A stretch of DNA of 64,000 nucleotides from NCBI GenBank assembly GCA_963696075.1, contig CAVOJD010000006.1, positions 124,001-188,000 on the forward strand, read 5' to 3'. A program made the position numbers and the translations under genes. Under the pieces are notes generated by a model. The model worked only from the letters and a program-made list of their open reading frames with translations. It ran no database searches and was not told the DNA's origin. Positions 43,417 to 53,162 of the stretch are shown here, piece by piece (position 1 is the stretch's first letter; each line of letters opens with the position of its first letter). The stretch is from CAJQQK01 sp963696075 (GTDB lineage Bacteria; Pseudomonadota; Alphaproteobacteria; Rhizobiales; Hyphomicrobiaceae).

Positions 43417-44619
43417 TTACCGGTCAATCGTTTTGGATGCGATCAGCCCCGCCGCCAGCCCCCAGAACGGTGAGCCGATATTGGCGATCTCGACGCCTGA
43501 GACCGTCACCATGAACGCGATCAGCGCGCTCTTGGCAAAGCGCTCCGAAAAGCTCGCCGTAAACGCCCCTTGCAGGACGTTGAGCAGCGCGAGACCGCCA
43601 AGCGTCGCGATGAAGCCATCCGGCGCGGCCCGCATCAAGTCGGTAATGCCCGGCGACAGCAGCCCGAACGCGAGCGCGAAGAGGGCAACGAACACCGCGC
43701 CGAGATACTGGTTCTCTGCCCGCCCACTCGACGTCAGGATCCCCGTTACCGGGCCTGTCAGGCACGTCGAGACCGTGCCAACGAAGGCAACGGCCGCCGA
43801 CGCCGCCCCGCAAATCGCCGTGATCACGCCGACGGCTGGTTGATGTCCGGCATGGCGAAGGAGCACGATCCCCTGGCTGTTCTGGGCAAAGATCACCGTG
43901 ATCAGCAGCGGCACCACCAGTTCGATCGCGGCATTCCAGCGGAATTCCGGCATGAAGATCACCGGTTGCGCGATGGCGGGCAGCCCAAGGGTGATGTCGC
44001 CAATCCCGCCTTGCGGCGGATCGAACATCACCAGGATGCCAATCAGCAGCGCGGCAACAATCGGCGGCAGCACGCGGGCAACGGCTGGCGAGGCCGCGAC
44101 CGTCAGATAGGCAAGCGTCATCGGCACCGCGATCAGCGGATCGCGCGTCAGCGCACCAACCCAGCCAAGTCCGAACTGCAACAAAACCCCTGCGACCATG
44201 CCCATCACGATCGGCATCGGGATCGCGTCCATGATCCGCGTCAGCAGTCCACTCACCCCGATCAACATCAGCGCGCCGCCGGTCATGATGTAGGCGCCGA
44301 CGATTTCCGGAAACGTCAGGTTGTCAACCGCCGTCCCGATCAAGACGCTGCCGGGGATCGACCACAAGAAGATCAACGGCTGGCGATAGATCAGCGACGC
44401 AACGAGGCTCGTCAGCCCGTTGAGGAAGAAGGCGCCGAACAGCCACGACGAGAGTTCCGCATTGGAAAGCCCCGTCTTGGCGCCGACGGCAAGCAGGATC
44501 GCCACCGGCCCCGTCGCCGCGAAGACGAACGCAACCACCGCATTGGCGAGATGATTGGAAAGAATGTCTGAGAGCGCAGAGCCGTTTCCGCGCCCCGCCG
44601 CGCCCGCTTGCTCGCTCAT
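43417..44619 (-). CDS. benE: BenE family benzoate/H+ symporter-like transporter
   Basis: A 400-residue inner-membrane protein with about 11-12 hydrophobic segments, of the BenE branch of the nucleobase/benzoate transporter superfamily. Typical blocks are GPVAILLAVGAKTGLS, SIPGSVLIGTAV, VLLQFGLGW and ITVIFAQNSQGIVLLRHAG. It lies 85 bases downstream of hyuB on the same strand, so it may carry a substrate of the hydantoinase/oxoprolinase-type pair. Benzoate as substrate is only by family. Confidence 0.85.
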   Translation of the reverse strand: MSEQAGAAGRGNGSALSDILSNHLANAVVAFVFAATGPVAILLAVGAKTGLSNAELSSWLFGAFFLNGLTSLVASLIYRQPLIFLWSIPGSVLIGTAVDNLTFPEIVGAYIMTGGALMLIGVSGLLTRIMDAIPMPIVMGMVAGVLLQFGLGWVGALTRDPLIAVPMTLAYLTVAASPAVARVLPPIVAALLIGILVMFDPPQGGIGDITLGLPAIAQPVIFMPEFRWNAAIELVVPLLITVIFAQNSQGIVLLRHAGHQPAVGVITAICGAASAAVAFVGTVSTCLTGPVTGILTSSGRAENQYLGAVFVALFALAFGLLSPGITDLMRAAPDGFIATLGGLALLNVLQGAFTASFSERFAKSALIAFMVTVSGVEIANIGSPFWGLAAGLIASKTIDR

Positions 44620-44704
44620 TCGTGTCTCTGTGCCGCCGTCCCCTGGAAAACCGGAACTATATCACGCGCCATTCCGTCTCGTTGGCATGCACCACTCGAC
44701 GGCC

Positions 44705-46345
44705 TCAATCGCGCGTATAGCCGCCTTCGCGATCGCGCGCCCGCGCCGCCTCGTCCCGCAACGCTGGATCACCCCATCCCCCGCCACCCGACGTCTCCAG
44801 CCGAATGCGGTCGCCGGCAGCGAGCCTGACGCCTGAAATCTTCGAGGGCAGCGCGTATTCGCCCTCCGTCGTGAAATGCACGAACCGTCCTTTTGATCCG
44901 GCCGCGCCACCATTGAGCCCGTAGGGACCATGGCGGAACCGCTCGAAGCTCCCAGAGACCACGCCCCAGTCGGCATCGAGCCGCCATTCTCGGCCGAGCC
45001 CGAGCCCGCCGCGATACTGCCCGTCCCCGCCACTGCCCGGAATGAAGCCATAGTCGGTGAAGGTGATCGGAAACAACACTTCGCACATCTCAATCGGTGA
45101 ATTGGCGAGATTGTGAAACCCGCACGAAAATCCATCCGCCCCGTCCTGGCTCGGATGCCCGCCCCATCCCCCGACTTCGACCTCGAAATAAACCCGCGTC
45201 TCGCCCTCGACGAGCGGGTCGGGCGCCTGCAGCGTCATGACGTACGACACGCCATAGTAGGCAGCCGGCACCCGTTCCGGCGCGGCCGTCGCCAGCGCGC
45301 CGAGCACCGTCGTCACGATCCTGTGCCCCGTCGCCATGCGGTTCGCGACCGGTGCGGGATGACGGCAATTGGCGATCGCGCCCGCGCGGCACACCACCTC
45401 GATCGGCCGGTACGCGCCCGAATTCGCCATCACGCGCCCATCGGCGAGGCTCAACAGGGCGCAATAGACCGCCGACTTCGACATGTTCAGCGTGCAGTTG
45501 ACCGGCCCCGGCGCCTGGTCGGCACTGTCCGAAAGATCGACCCGCGCCGTCTCGCCGCTGATCGTCACGTTGGCAACAATATCGAGATCGACCGCGGCCT
45601 GGCCATCATCGTCGACAAAATCACGGAACGCGTAAGCCCCATCCGGCAGCCCCGCCAGCGTCTCGCGCATCAGTGTTTCGGACTGGTCCAGGATCGCCCC
45701 CATCGCCTCCTCGAGGACCCCCGCGCCGTACCGTTGCACAATCCGGCCGACCGCCTTGGCCCCGACTTCGAGACAGGCGAGTTGGGCATGGACATCGCCG
45801 GCAATCTTGTCCGGCTCGCGGCTGTTGCGCCGAATGATGGCGATCACCGCATCGTTCGTTTGGCCCGCCTCGACCAGCTTCAGCGGCGGCAGCCTCAGCC
45901 CTTCCTGGTAGACCTCCTGTGCGCCCGCGAAATAGCTCCCCGGCGCGCCGCCCCCGACATCGACGTGATGGACAATGGCCGCCGCGATCGCAACGCGCCG
46001 TCCGTCGGCAAAGATCGGCTTGAAGGCGACGAAATCCGGCAGATGCTGGCCGCCCGAATAGGGATCGTTGGTGAGGACCACATCGCCCTCGCGCCAGTCA
46101 TCAATCGGGATCGGGCCTGCGATAATATCTTCAAGGCACACCGACATCGAATTGAGGTGGATCGGGATGCGCGTCGATTGGGCAACCGCCAGCCCCCGGC
46201 CATCAAACAGCGCCGTCGAATAATCGAGCGTCTCGCGCACCACCGTCGAGCGCGCCGTCCGCCAGATCGAGACGTTCATCTCCTCCGCCCCGGCGATCAG
46301 CGCATTGCGGATAACCTCGAGGCGGACCGGATCGATGCCGCTCAT
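44705..46345 (-). CDS. hyuB: Hydantoinase B/oxoprolinase family subunit
   Basis: A 546-residue subunit of the ATP-dependent hydantoinase/oxoprolinase family. DPVRLEVIRNALIAGAEEMN at the start, TNDPYSGGQHLPDF, HHVDVGG and the C-terminal GGGGWGDP are hallmarks. The ATG at 46345 overlaps the hyuA stop (ATGA). With HyuA it would hydrolyse a cyclic amide such as 5-oxoproline or N-methylhydantoin; acetone-carboxylase-like enzymes are relatives but have a third subunit not seen here. Exact substrate unknown. Confidence 0.9.
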   Translation of the reverse strand: MSGIDPVRLEVIRNALIAGAEEMNVSIWRTARSTVVRETLDYSTALFDGRGLAVAQSTRIPIHLNSMSVCLEDIIAGPIPIDDWREGDVVLTNDPYSGGQHLPDFVAFKPIFADGRRVAIAAAIVHHVDVGGGAPGSYFAGAQEVYQEGLRLPPLKLVEAGQTNDAVIAIIRRNSREPDKIAGDVHAQLACLEVGAKAVGRIVQRYGAGVLEEAMGAILDQSETLMRETLAGLPDGAYAFRDFVDDDGQAAVDLDIVANVTISGETARVDLSDSADQAPGPVNCTLNMSKSAVYCALLSLADGRVMANSGAYRPIEVVCRAGAIANCRHPAPVANRMATGHRIVTTVLGALATAAPERVPAAYYGVSYVMTLQAPDPLVEGETRVYFEVEVGGWGGHPSQDGADGFSCGFHNLANSPIEMCEVLFPITFTDYGFIPGSGGDGQYRGGLGLGREWRLDADWGVVSGSFERFRHGPYGLNGGAAGSKGRFVHFTTEGEYALPSKISGVRLAAGDRIRLETSGGGGWGDPALRDEAARARDREGGYTRD

Positions 46346-48393
46346 GCCGGCCTCCCTTTAGTGCGCGTGCCCAGAAGATGACCGCCTCCGATCGCGCGGA
46401 CCAGCCAGCCGCGTGCAATGAAAAGCGTTGAATAGTCTTCCTCGATCAGCAGCGGCCCGGCGATCGCCTCCGCGCCGACGCGGCTGCGGTGGCGAACGGG
46501 GATCTCTTCCCGGCCCGAACCCGTATGGACGGACCGGACGCCGTCTGGCGAGCTGGCCGTGGCTGTTGCAGCGGACCCCGCGCTTTGGCCGATCCGGCCA
46601 ATCGCCTGCACGCGCACCGTCACGATCTCCACCGGCTCCTCCGGCGCGCTATGGGCATATCGCGTCTGGTGCAGGTCATGAAACGCCGCGAGCAGTGCGG
46701 CGAGGTCCGCCGGCCCATTCTCTCTACCCGGCCACGGCGTCACGATCTCGTAGGCCTGCCCTCGATACCGGCAGTCGGCGAAGAACCGGACCACCTGGTC
46801 TGCGCCCGCGACCCCGTCTGCCGCCAGCATCTCCCGCGCGGCGCGACCAAGACGCGCCACGATCTCGCGAAGCTTTGGTGTTGCCGCATCCTCCGCCAGG
46901 ATCAGCTCCGAGTGCGAAAGGTCGTGCCTCAGGTCCGTCGTCAGAATGCCGCGTGCCGAAAGCGTCGACGCGGTCGCGGGGAAAATGATGCGCTGGATGT
47001 CGAGTTCATCGGCCACCGCGCAGGCATGCAGCCCGCCCGCCCCGCCGAACGGCGCGAGCACGAAGTCGGACGGATCAGCCCCCTTCTCGAATAGCGACAG
47101 CCTGACCGCGGCCGCCATCCCGGCGCTCGCGACATCGATGATCCCGGCCGCCGCGGCTTCCGGCGCAAGCCCGAGCTCAGCGCTGACCGCCGTAACGGCA
47201 GCCGCAGCCTTCGCCGCGCTCAGCGTCATGTCCCCGCCAAGGAAGCGATCCGGGTCGATCCGCCCGAGCACAAGATTGGCGTCGGTCACCGTTGCCGCTT
47301 CGCCGCCGCGTTGGTAGCAGGCCGGCCCCGGCATCGAGCCGGCACTTTCCGGCCCGACGCGAAGCGCGCCCGCTTCCACCCGTGCAATCGACCCGCCGCC
47401 TGCGCCGATGGTGCGGATCTCGACCATGGGCAGGCGCACCGGCAACCCGTCGATCGTCCCCTCGCCCGTCTCGCCGACGTGCCCGTCGATGATCACGGAG
47501 ACGTCGGAACTCGTGCCCCCCATGTCGAGCCCGACCATATTGTCGAACCCGTTGGCACGGGCGAGGTCCGCCATCGCCATGGCCCCGCCGGCGGGCCCTG
47601 AAAGCAGCAGCTTCACCGGCAGGCGCGCGGCATCCTCGGGCGCCGCAACCCCGCCGTTGGATTGGACGAGATAGAGCGGCGCCCGAACACCGGCCGCCGC
47701 AAGCCGTGTCCGCACGCGCTCCAGGTAGCCGGATATCACGGGCTTCAGCAGCGCGTTCAGAACGGTCGTCGAAGCGCGCTCGAACTCGCGGATCTCCGGG
47801 CTTGCCTCATGCGAGGTCGAAACCTGTAGCCCGGGCAACGCGCTCAGGATTTCAGCCGCCTCGCGTTCGTGCGCCGGATTGCGATAGGCGTGCAGGAAAA
47901 CAATCGCCACGGCCTCGACACCGGCCGCAATGAGTTGCTCTCCGATGGCGCGGACCTGATCGCGATCGAGCGGCGTCTCGATCTCGCCGGTCGCGCGGAT
48001 GCGCTCGGCGACGCCGAACCGCAGATGCCGCGGGATCAGCACCGCCCGCGGTTCCGCCTTGAGGGCGTAGACGTTGTGGCGCATGTGCCGGCCGATCTCA
48101 AGCACATCGCGAAAACCCTCGGTCGTGATCAGCGCCCCCCTCGGCAGCTTGCGCTCGAGCACGGCATTCGTTGCGATCGTGGAGCCATGCAGCAACATCC
48201 CGATGTCGCCGAGTGAGAATCCGAATCGCGCCGCAGCCCCCTCGAGCCCGGCAATGAGCCCCTTGGACGGATCATCCGGCGTTGACGGTGATTTGAAATC
48301 GCTGAGCCGTCCGCTCGCCGTGTCGAGGATCTGCAGGTCCGTGAATGTTCCGCCAATATCAACGGCAATTCGGACCGTGTGACCGGTGCTCAT
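46342..48393 (-). CDS. hyuA: Hydantoinase A/oxoprolinase family subunit
   Basis: A 683-residue ATP-binding subunit with an ASKHA-type fold. DIGGTFTDLQILD near residue 10 is the phosphate-binding motif, followed by STPDDPSKGL, GSTIATNAVLERK, GLDMGGTSSDVS and FGGAGGLHACA. ATG 48393 follows GGAGATATCGC, favouring it over an ATG at 48420. The first gene of hyuA-hyuB-benE. Confidence 0.92.
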   Translation of the reverse strand: MSTGHTVRIAVDIGGTFTDLQILDTASGRLSDFKSPSTPDDPSKGLIAGLEGAAARFGFSLGDIGMLLHGSTIATNAVLERKLPRGALITTEGFRDVLEIGRHMRHNVYALKAEPRAVLIPRHLRFGVAERIRATGEIETPLDRDQVRAIGEQLIAAGVEAVAIVFLHAYRNPAHEREAAEILSALPGLQVSTSHEASPEIREFERASTTVLNALLKPVISGYLERVRTRLAAAGVRAPLYLVQSNGGVAAPEDAARLPVKLLLSGPAGGAMAMADLARANGFDNMVGLDMGGTSSDVSVIIDGHVGETGEGTIDGLPVRLPMVEIRTIGAGGGSIARVEAGALRVGPESAGSMPGPACYQRGGEAATVTDANLVLGRIDPDRFLGGDMTLSAAKAAAAVTAVSAELGLAPEAAAAGIIDVASAGMAAAVRLSLFEKGADPSDFVLAPFGGAGGLHACAVADELDIQRIIFPATASTLSARGILTTDLRHDLSHSELILAEDAATPKLREIVARLGRAAREMLAADGVAGADQVVRFFADCRYRGQAYEIVTPWPGRENGPADLAALLAAFHDLHQTRYAHSAPEEPVEIVTVRVQAIGRIGQSAGSAATATASSPDGVRSVHTGSGREEIPVRHRSRVGAEAIAGPLLIEEDYSTLFIARGWLVRAIGGGHLLGTRTKGRPA

Positions 48394-48458
48394 GCGATAT
48401 CTCCATTGGTCGCGGCGCACCGAGGCTTGTCCGCCGGCGGGGCCTTAGCGCGCGCCCG

Positions 48459-49319
48459 TCACTGCGGCGGTGCAACGCGTGCGGTTGTCGTTGCCGGCTG
48501 CGCCCCATCGTCGAACCTGACGCGGATGGCTTCGGCGATAACCGCGCCAAGGCAATTGTAGGATGTATCGTTGAGGTGGAAGCGGTCCTTGGCCAGCAGT
48601 TCCTCGATACTGAACTGCCCGCTCTCGACCAAATGGACCATCAGCTGATACCGGCGGAACACCGGCACGTTGTTGGCTGTGGCGATCTTGCGGATCAGCG
48701 CCTGATAGGCGGGATAGTCCTTCACCTTGAGGGCTCTCGGATAGTATTGCGCATCAAGCAGGATGACGTCGATCCCTTCCGCCTTGAGCCGGTCGATGCC
48801 CGCTTCGACGATCGCATGAAATTCGCCCATGTCGACCCCGCGGATGGCGTCGTTGACGCCGGTCTGCCAGATCACGAGCGTCGGCGCGGCGCTGATCACG
48901 TCTCGTTCCAGGCGCGCCAGCATGTCACTGGCAAGTTCACCGCCCCGGCCACGATTGATCACGGTGAACTGACGTCCGGGCAGCATCCGCCGCAGCATCG
49001 CTGCAAGTCGCGCGGGATAGGTCCGGTCCTGGGCGGAAGCACCGGCGCCTTCCGTACTCGAGGAACCAAACGCAACGATCCGGATCGCCTCGTTCGCCTC
49101 GAACGCCTTGGTGAGTGCCGGCGTCGGCGCCGCGAACCGTGTAATCGCCTCGGGTGCGGAACACGGCAACGGGGTTGCCGACACCGCGCCCGTCCCGGAC
49201 GCCAGCACTGCGCCGGCGAGCGCGACACCCAAAGCGGACCTCATCCAGCCGGCCGGCAACACCGAGAACAACCGGCGCCCGCGATGATCAGGCGTACGGC
49301 GACATGAACGAGGCATCAT
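48459..49319 (-). CDS. Secreted SGNH/GDSL-type hydrolase
   Basis: A 286-residue protein, probably exported. SGNH blocks are FGSSSTEGAG (Ser nucleophile), RGRGGE (Gly), GVNDAI (Asn) and DRFHLND (Asp-His). A clear signal peptide starts at an internal ATG 49244 (MRSALGVALAGAVLASGTGAVSA), so the true start may be there instead of 49319; neither has a strong ribosome site. Such enzymes are esterases or lipases acting in the periplasm. It is separate from the hyu genes by 65 bases. Confidence 0.82.
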   Translation of the reverse strand: MMPRSCRRTPDHRGRRLFSVLPAGWMRSALGVALAGAVLASGTGAVSATPLPCSAPEAITRFAAPTPALTKAFEANEAIRIVAFGSSSTEGAGASAQDRTYPARLAAMLRRMLPGRQFTVINRGRGGELASDMLARLERDVISAAPTLVIWQTGVNDAIRGVDMGEFHAIVEAGIDRLKAEGIDVILLDAQYYPRALKVKDYPAYQALIRKIATANNVPVFRRYQLMVHLVESGQFSIEELLAKDRFHLNDTSYNCLGAVIAEAIRVRFDDGAQPATTTARVAPPQ

Positions 49320-49398
49320 TGCTTGGAATCCCGCATTTCACTCACTGCTCGTGAATGATTGCCGGTTTTTTCCGCCCTCCGCTAGTGCCCTGACGCGA

Positions 49399-49815
49399 TC
49401 AGCCTTGCTTATCGAGCAGTTTGTGTGTCGCCGGGCACTGGGCCCCGCCATAGAACGTATCCAAAAGGTCCTGAAAAACCGGCCCGCCGCCCGCCGCAAG
49501 AAACAGGGTCGCCGACGATCGCAACTTCAAGGAGTTGACCGGCCCCATGATGGTCTCCACGGGCGTCTTGGAATGGCGGAGAACGGCCCGCGCCGCCGCC
49601 TCGAGCCGGCCCGACAGCACCGGATCGGCCAAATAGGCCCGCGCCTCGGCCACATCCCGAATGCCGTAGAATTTCGCTGTTTGTGATCGGCCAAGCGCCG
49701 CGAGCTGGGGAAAGATGAACCACATCCAATGGCTCTGCTTCGCGCCGCGCTCAAGTTCCCCAAGTGCGATCTGCCAAGTCTCGGCCTGCGCCTCGATGAA
49801 ACGATCAAGCCCCAC
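49399..49815 (-). CDS. DUF1810 family protein
   Basis: A 138-residue protein of the uncharacterised DUF1810 family: LDRFIEAQAETWQIALGELERGAKQSHWMWFIFPQL and SQTAKFYGI are hallmark blocks, and the protein keeps FQDLLDTFYGGAQCPATHKLL at its end. The GTG at 49815 has GAGGA 6 bases upstream; a TTG at 49821 is an alternative. No membrane segment or signal. Function unknown. Confidence 0.87.
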   Translation of the reverse strand: MGLDRFIEAQAETWQIALGELERGAKQSHWMWFIFPQLAALGRSQTAKFYGIRDVAEARAYLADPVLSGRLEAAARAVLRHSKTPVETIMGPVNSLKLRSSATLFLAAGGGPVFQDLLDTFYGGAQCPATHKLLDKQG

Positions 49816-49821
49816 GGCCAA

Positions 49822-50424
49822 TCCTCGCTCTCTCAGTTAAGACTGGCATGATCCTACAACACGAGGATGGAACAACAAATCCAGGCGCGCCAGGCGCCCT
49901 CAATCGAGGCAGGTTCCAACCAATCCCGCCTTCAACTTGGTGAGCTGACGCCCAATCTGGAACATGCGTCGTTGAGCTATGCGGAGCGGACATATCAGCT
50001 CGATCGCGCGAAGAGCATCACGCCAGACTTCCATCGCCATCGGAAGATCTTCCCGGCGAAGTCCGTCGATCGTGGCAAATCGAATTCGGCGGTTTTCGAT
50101 CATCATCCAGAGATCGGCCGATTGAGTTTGTTTCGCGTGATCGGAAAATATTACGGAGTATCGCAAATAGAGGGTGGGTTCAGCGTCGAACGAGTGTGTT
50201 TCATCAGATCGAAGAGGTAGAAAAAAGATTGGTGTGCAGAGGTTTGAGTGCGTTGTCGCTTGAAACGTAAATCGATGTTCGGGATTATTATGAAAGTATT
50301 GATCATATAAATACGCTTCTAATGAATTATGCGCGCCGCGGAGACATAATGCGCCCCTGTTGGAGGGTGATCCGGCTTTTCTGTTTTGACCGGATCGCAG
50401 CTCGCAAAAGCGAGGGGGCGTGCC
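49822..50424. other. About 600 bases without a confident gene, AT-rich in its right half
   Basis: Between the DUF1810 gene and the L,D-transpeptidase gene. The left part holds overlapping short frames on both strands (117 residues plus at 49867-50220; 88 residues minus at 49900-50166), none recognised. From about 50170 to 50350 the base composition turns clearly AT-rich compared with the rest of the window, with no long frame. It could hold a promoter region plus relic DNA. Confidence 0.5.
49900..50166 (-). CDS. Possible small hypothetical protein
   Basis: An 88-residue frame beginning at TTG 50166, without recognised domain, signal or membrane segment. Codon third positions are mostly G or C, as in the real genes nearby, which weakly supports coding; the segment MAMEVWRDALRAIELICPLRIAQRRMFQIG looks helical. 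No ribosome site is seen, and the plus-strand frame 49867-50220 overlaps it completely. Either may be spurious. Confidence 0.25.
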   Translation of the reverse strand: MRYSVIFSDHAKQTQSADLWMMIENRRIRFATIDGLRREDLPMAMEVWRDALRAIELICPLRIAQRRMFQIGRQLTKLKAGLVGTCLD

Positions 50425-51129
50425 GTGTTGTCAAAATTCAAAATCATCCTGATCGGCGCCTGCGTCGCGTGCGGGTCCGCGGCCACAGCGCTGCCGGCCA
50501 GCGCCGAGGTCGCCTGGATCGATGACCGACCGGTATTTTTGAGCGATATCCGCCGCCGCGAAAACCGCCTGGAACAGCGCCGGGAAGAGCGCCGCGTTCA
50601 ACCACAGCGCTTCAGCCCGGCACCCATGCCCGTTTATCCGAGGAACGCCAGCGGCGGCCCTCAGCCCGCCATCACGCCCGAGGCGCCGGACGTGGTCGCG
50701 CTGCCCCAGCCAGAAGTCCCTGGAACGATCATCATCGACCAGAAGGACCGCAAGTTATTCTACGTCCTGACCCCCAATGAGGCTTATCTCTACCCAATCT
50801 CGGTTGGCCGTGACGGCTTCCGCTGGACGGGTGAAAAGAAGATTTCGGCAGTCCGCCAATGGCCCACATGGGTGCCGCCCGCCGAGATGCGCGCGCGCCA
50901 GCCCTGGCTGCCGGTCACCATGTCGGGCGGGATCAACAATCCACTCGGTGCGAAAGCTCTCTACTTGGGCTCCTCACTCTACCGCATCCACGGCACCAAC
51001 GACCCGAAGTCCATTGGGCGCGCGGCCTCGTCCGGGTGTTTCCGCATGATGAACCAGCACGTCCTGCATCTGGCCTCGATGGTCGATGTCGGCACCAAGG
51101 TTCGCGTGCTCGCCAACTACCCGGGTTGA
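50425..51129 (+). CDS. L,D-transpeptidase (YkuD family), secreted
   Basis: A 234-residue periplasmic enzyme that forms 3-3 cross-links in peptidoglycan or links proteins to it. Signal peptide residues 1-27 (ending ASA), a coil-like Arg/Glu-rich linker (about 42-60), then the YkuD domain with YRIHGTN and the catalytic C205 in SSGCFRM. GTG 50425 follows GAGGGGG; the frame runs back to 50386 but without a ribosome site. AT-rich DNA lies upstream. A second L,D-transpeptidase is at 61170. Confidence 0.9.
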   Translation: MLSKFKIILIGACVACGSAATALPASAEVAWIDDRPVFLSDIRRRENRLEQRREERRVQPQRFSPAPMPVYPRNASGGPQPAITPEAPDVVALPQPEVPGTIIIDQKDRKLFYVLTPNEAYLYPISVGRDGFRWTGEKKISAVRQWPTWVPPAEMRARQPWLPVTMSGGINNPLGAKALYLGSSLYRIHGTNDPKSIGRAASSGCFRMMNQHVLHLASMVDVGTKVRVLANYPG

Positions 51130-51328
51130 TGGAGCAGGGCTTGCCCCGCCCGGGAGGCCCCCATCGCAGGTGCGTCACAACCGTTACCCATTGCACAACG
51201 CGCGTGATGGCCAAACCACGGCTGCGCGCCTAACATGCCGCCAACGGACCCCGACGGGAAACCGTCGCCCTGACCGCGCCCATCGCGGCCTGGGCGGGAC
51301 CATCGCGCCACTGGCCGGGAGCAGCTCT

Positions 51329-52159
51329 GTGAACTTCGACTTCACGACGATCATCTTCATGCTCTTCGCCGTTATGGCGCTGCAACCGCTTTTGATGGGG
51401 CGTTGGTTCGCGGCGCGCCGCGCCCAGGCAATCCGCGCCATCGAGGTGGCCCACAAGTCGCGCGTCATCACGATGATCCACCGGCAGGAGAAGCGCAGCC
51501 TGTTCGGCATGAACGTCTCCCGCCACATCGACCTTGAAGACGCGCAGACGATCATTGCCGCCATCAAGGAGACGCCGCGCGATCAACCGATCGACCTGAT
51601 CCTCCACACGCCCGGCGGGCTCGTGCTTGCGGCCATGCAGATCGCGCGCGCCGTCGAGGCCCACCCTGCGAAGGTGACCGTCTACGTCCCCGTCTATGCG
51701 ATGTCAGGCGGCACCCTGATCGCCCTCGCCGCCGACGAGATCGTCATGGGAGAATTTTCGGTGCTGGGCCCCATCGACCCGCAGATACTGGGCTTCCCCG
51801 CCGCCAGCATCGTCCGCGCCCGTGATTCCAAGCCCGCCGAGCACGTCTTCGACCTCACTTTTGTGCTGGCCGATGTCAGCGAGAAAGCACTTGACCAGGT
51901 CAAGCGTGGCGCGATCGAAATCCTGACACCCCGCATGAGCGAACCGGACGCCGCGCGCCTGGCAGAGCAGTTGGCGGGCGGCCGCTGGACCCACGATTAC
52001 GCGCTCACCGCCAACGAGGCGACCGACCTCGGTCTTCCCATAAACGTCGGCATGCCCCGCATCGTTCTCGACCTGATGAAATTCTACCCGCAACCCATTC
52101 AGACGTCCTCCGTCGAGTACCTGCCGATCGACATGCCGCGCAAATCCTCATTGCTATGA
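51329..52159 (+). CDS. Membrane-anchored Clp-fold serine protease (SDH/SppA-like)
   Basis: A 276-residue protein with one N-terminal membrane helix (FTTIIFMLFAVMALQPLLM) and a ClpP/SppA-type fold: LILHTPGG, the Ser-bearing PVYAMSGGTLIALAADEIVMG, and SVLGPIDPQ. GTG 51329 follows GGGAG; the longer open frame from 51086 overlaps the transpeptidase gene. Family members with the S-x-D-H arrangement are thought to be membrane proteases. Convergent with the nuclease-family gene, with a 6-base overlap of the ends. Confidence 0.85.
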   Translation: MNFDFTTIIFMLFAVMALQPLLMGRWFAARRAQAIRAIEVAHKSRVITMIHRQEKRSLFGMNVSRHIDLEDAQTIIAAIKETPRDQPIDLILHTPGGLVLAAMQIARAVEAHPAKVTVYVPVYAMSGGTLIALAADEIVMGEFSVLGPIDPQILGFPAASIVRARDSKPAEHVFDLTFVLADVSEKALDQVKRGAIEILTPRMSEPDAARLAEQLAGGRWTHDYALTANEATDLGLPINVGMPRIVLDLMKFYPQPIQTSSVEYLPIDMPRKSSLL

Positions 52160-53110
52160 TCTGAGCGCAAACGTCGCGACCAGCGGCGCATGGTACGAGC
52201 CGGCCGCTTCCATGCCCTTGGCATAGCCGATCGCCTCGTCGCCAAGCGTCTCGTTGTGCACGCTGATCGAGCGGAACCGGCCATAAAGCGCGAAGCTTGC
52301 AAGCATGTGATCAAGCATCTGCGGCCGGCCGTGATGGATCACGGAAAACCGTCGGCCGGTTGCGATCGCGCGATCCAGGAGCACGAGCGCTTGGTGCGTC
52401 AGGTCGGTGTTGCCGGTATTCTCCGGTGCCCCGATGATGATGCGAAGCGCGCTCTCGTATTCCTCGGCATTGAAGTCTCCGGCAACCACGATGTTGGCGC
52501 CATCGTCGCGTGCCAGGATCTCATCGACCACCAGACGCAACTCCAGCGCCTGCCCCGTCCGCTTCAGGCTCGACACGTAGTATCCCTCCGCCCAGCCGCC
52601 GATTGTCTTCCACTGGAACGGCCCGAGTTTCTGCCCCGTCACCGGGCTTGCCAGCGGCGCGCGGAAGTGCGCATTGATGACGTGCACCAGGACCCCGTCG
52701 ACATCGATCTCACTGACCAGGAAAGGCCGGTCGAACCGCACCGGCAGCCTCTCCCCTGCCGGCTCGGCGGTGACAAGCGCGAGGTCTACCGGCGGGACCA
52801 GATCGTGGTGCACCTGCCGCGTTTGAGTGATCGCAAACCGCGACAGCGTCACCAGATTGTGCACCGTCGCCGCGCCGCCGTGGCGCTCTGAAAGCGTCGA
52901 GGCGCGGTGATAGCCGGCATAAGGCGTGCCGCGCAGCAAGTCATCCAGCGCGGCCAGCGTGCGTTCCGAAGTGTTCGGCCGCTTCTGGCTGTGGACCTCC
53001 TGCAGGCACAAGATATCCGCCTCGAGCCGCTCGAGGGCGGGCCTGAGAACCTTCGCGCGGGGGCCGACCGGCTCGTCCAGGTTCTCGATATTGAACGTCG
53101 CAATCCGCAT
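52154..53110 (-). CDS. Endonuclease/exonuclease/phosphatase family protein
   Basis: A 318-residue EEP-fold metal-dependent hydrolase. MRIATFNIEN at the start, CLQEVHS (metal Glu), VINAHFRAPL, VVAGDFNAEEYESAL (GDFN) and a late HAPLVATF (catalytic His) are all in order. No signal peptide is seen, so it may be cytoplasmic. It lies 52 bases downstream of pcm on the same strand. Substrate (DNA, phospholipid or other phosphoester) unknown. Confidence 0.87.
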   Translation of the reverse strand: MRIATFNIENLDEPVGPRAKVLRPALERLEADILCLQEVHSQKRPNTSERTLAALDDLLRGTPYAGYHRASTLSERHGGAATVHNLVTLSRFAITQTRQVHHDLVPPVDLALVTAEPAGERLPVRFDRPFLVSEIDVDGVLVHVINAHFRAPLASPVTGQKLGPFQWKTIGGWAEGYYVSSLKRTGQALELRLVVDEILARDDGANIVVAGDFNAEEYESALRIIIGAPENTGNTDLTHQALVLLDRAIATGRRFSVIHHGRPQMLDHMLASFALYGRFRSISVHNETLGDEAIGYAKGMEAAGSYHAPLVATFALRS

Positions 53111-53162
53111 GCACCCTCCCTCTGTTGCAGGCTTTCGATGCCTCGCCCGATGGCAGGCAGGC

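Noticed and set aside
45113..46381. 422-residue plus-strand frame over hyuB
   Set aside because: Antisense shadow of a gene with full family hallmarks; Arg-rich and without domains.
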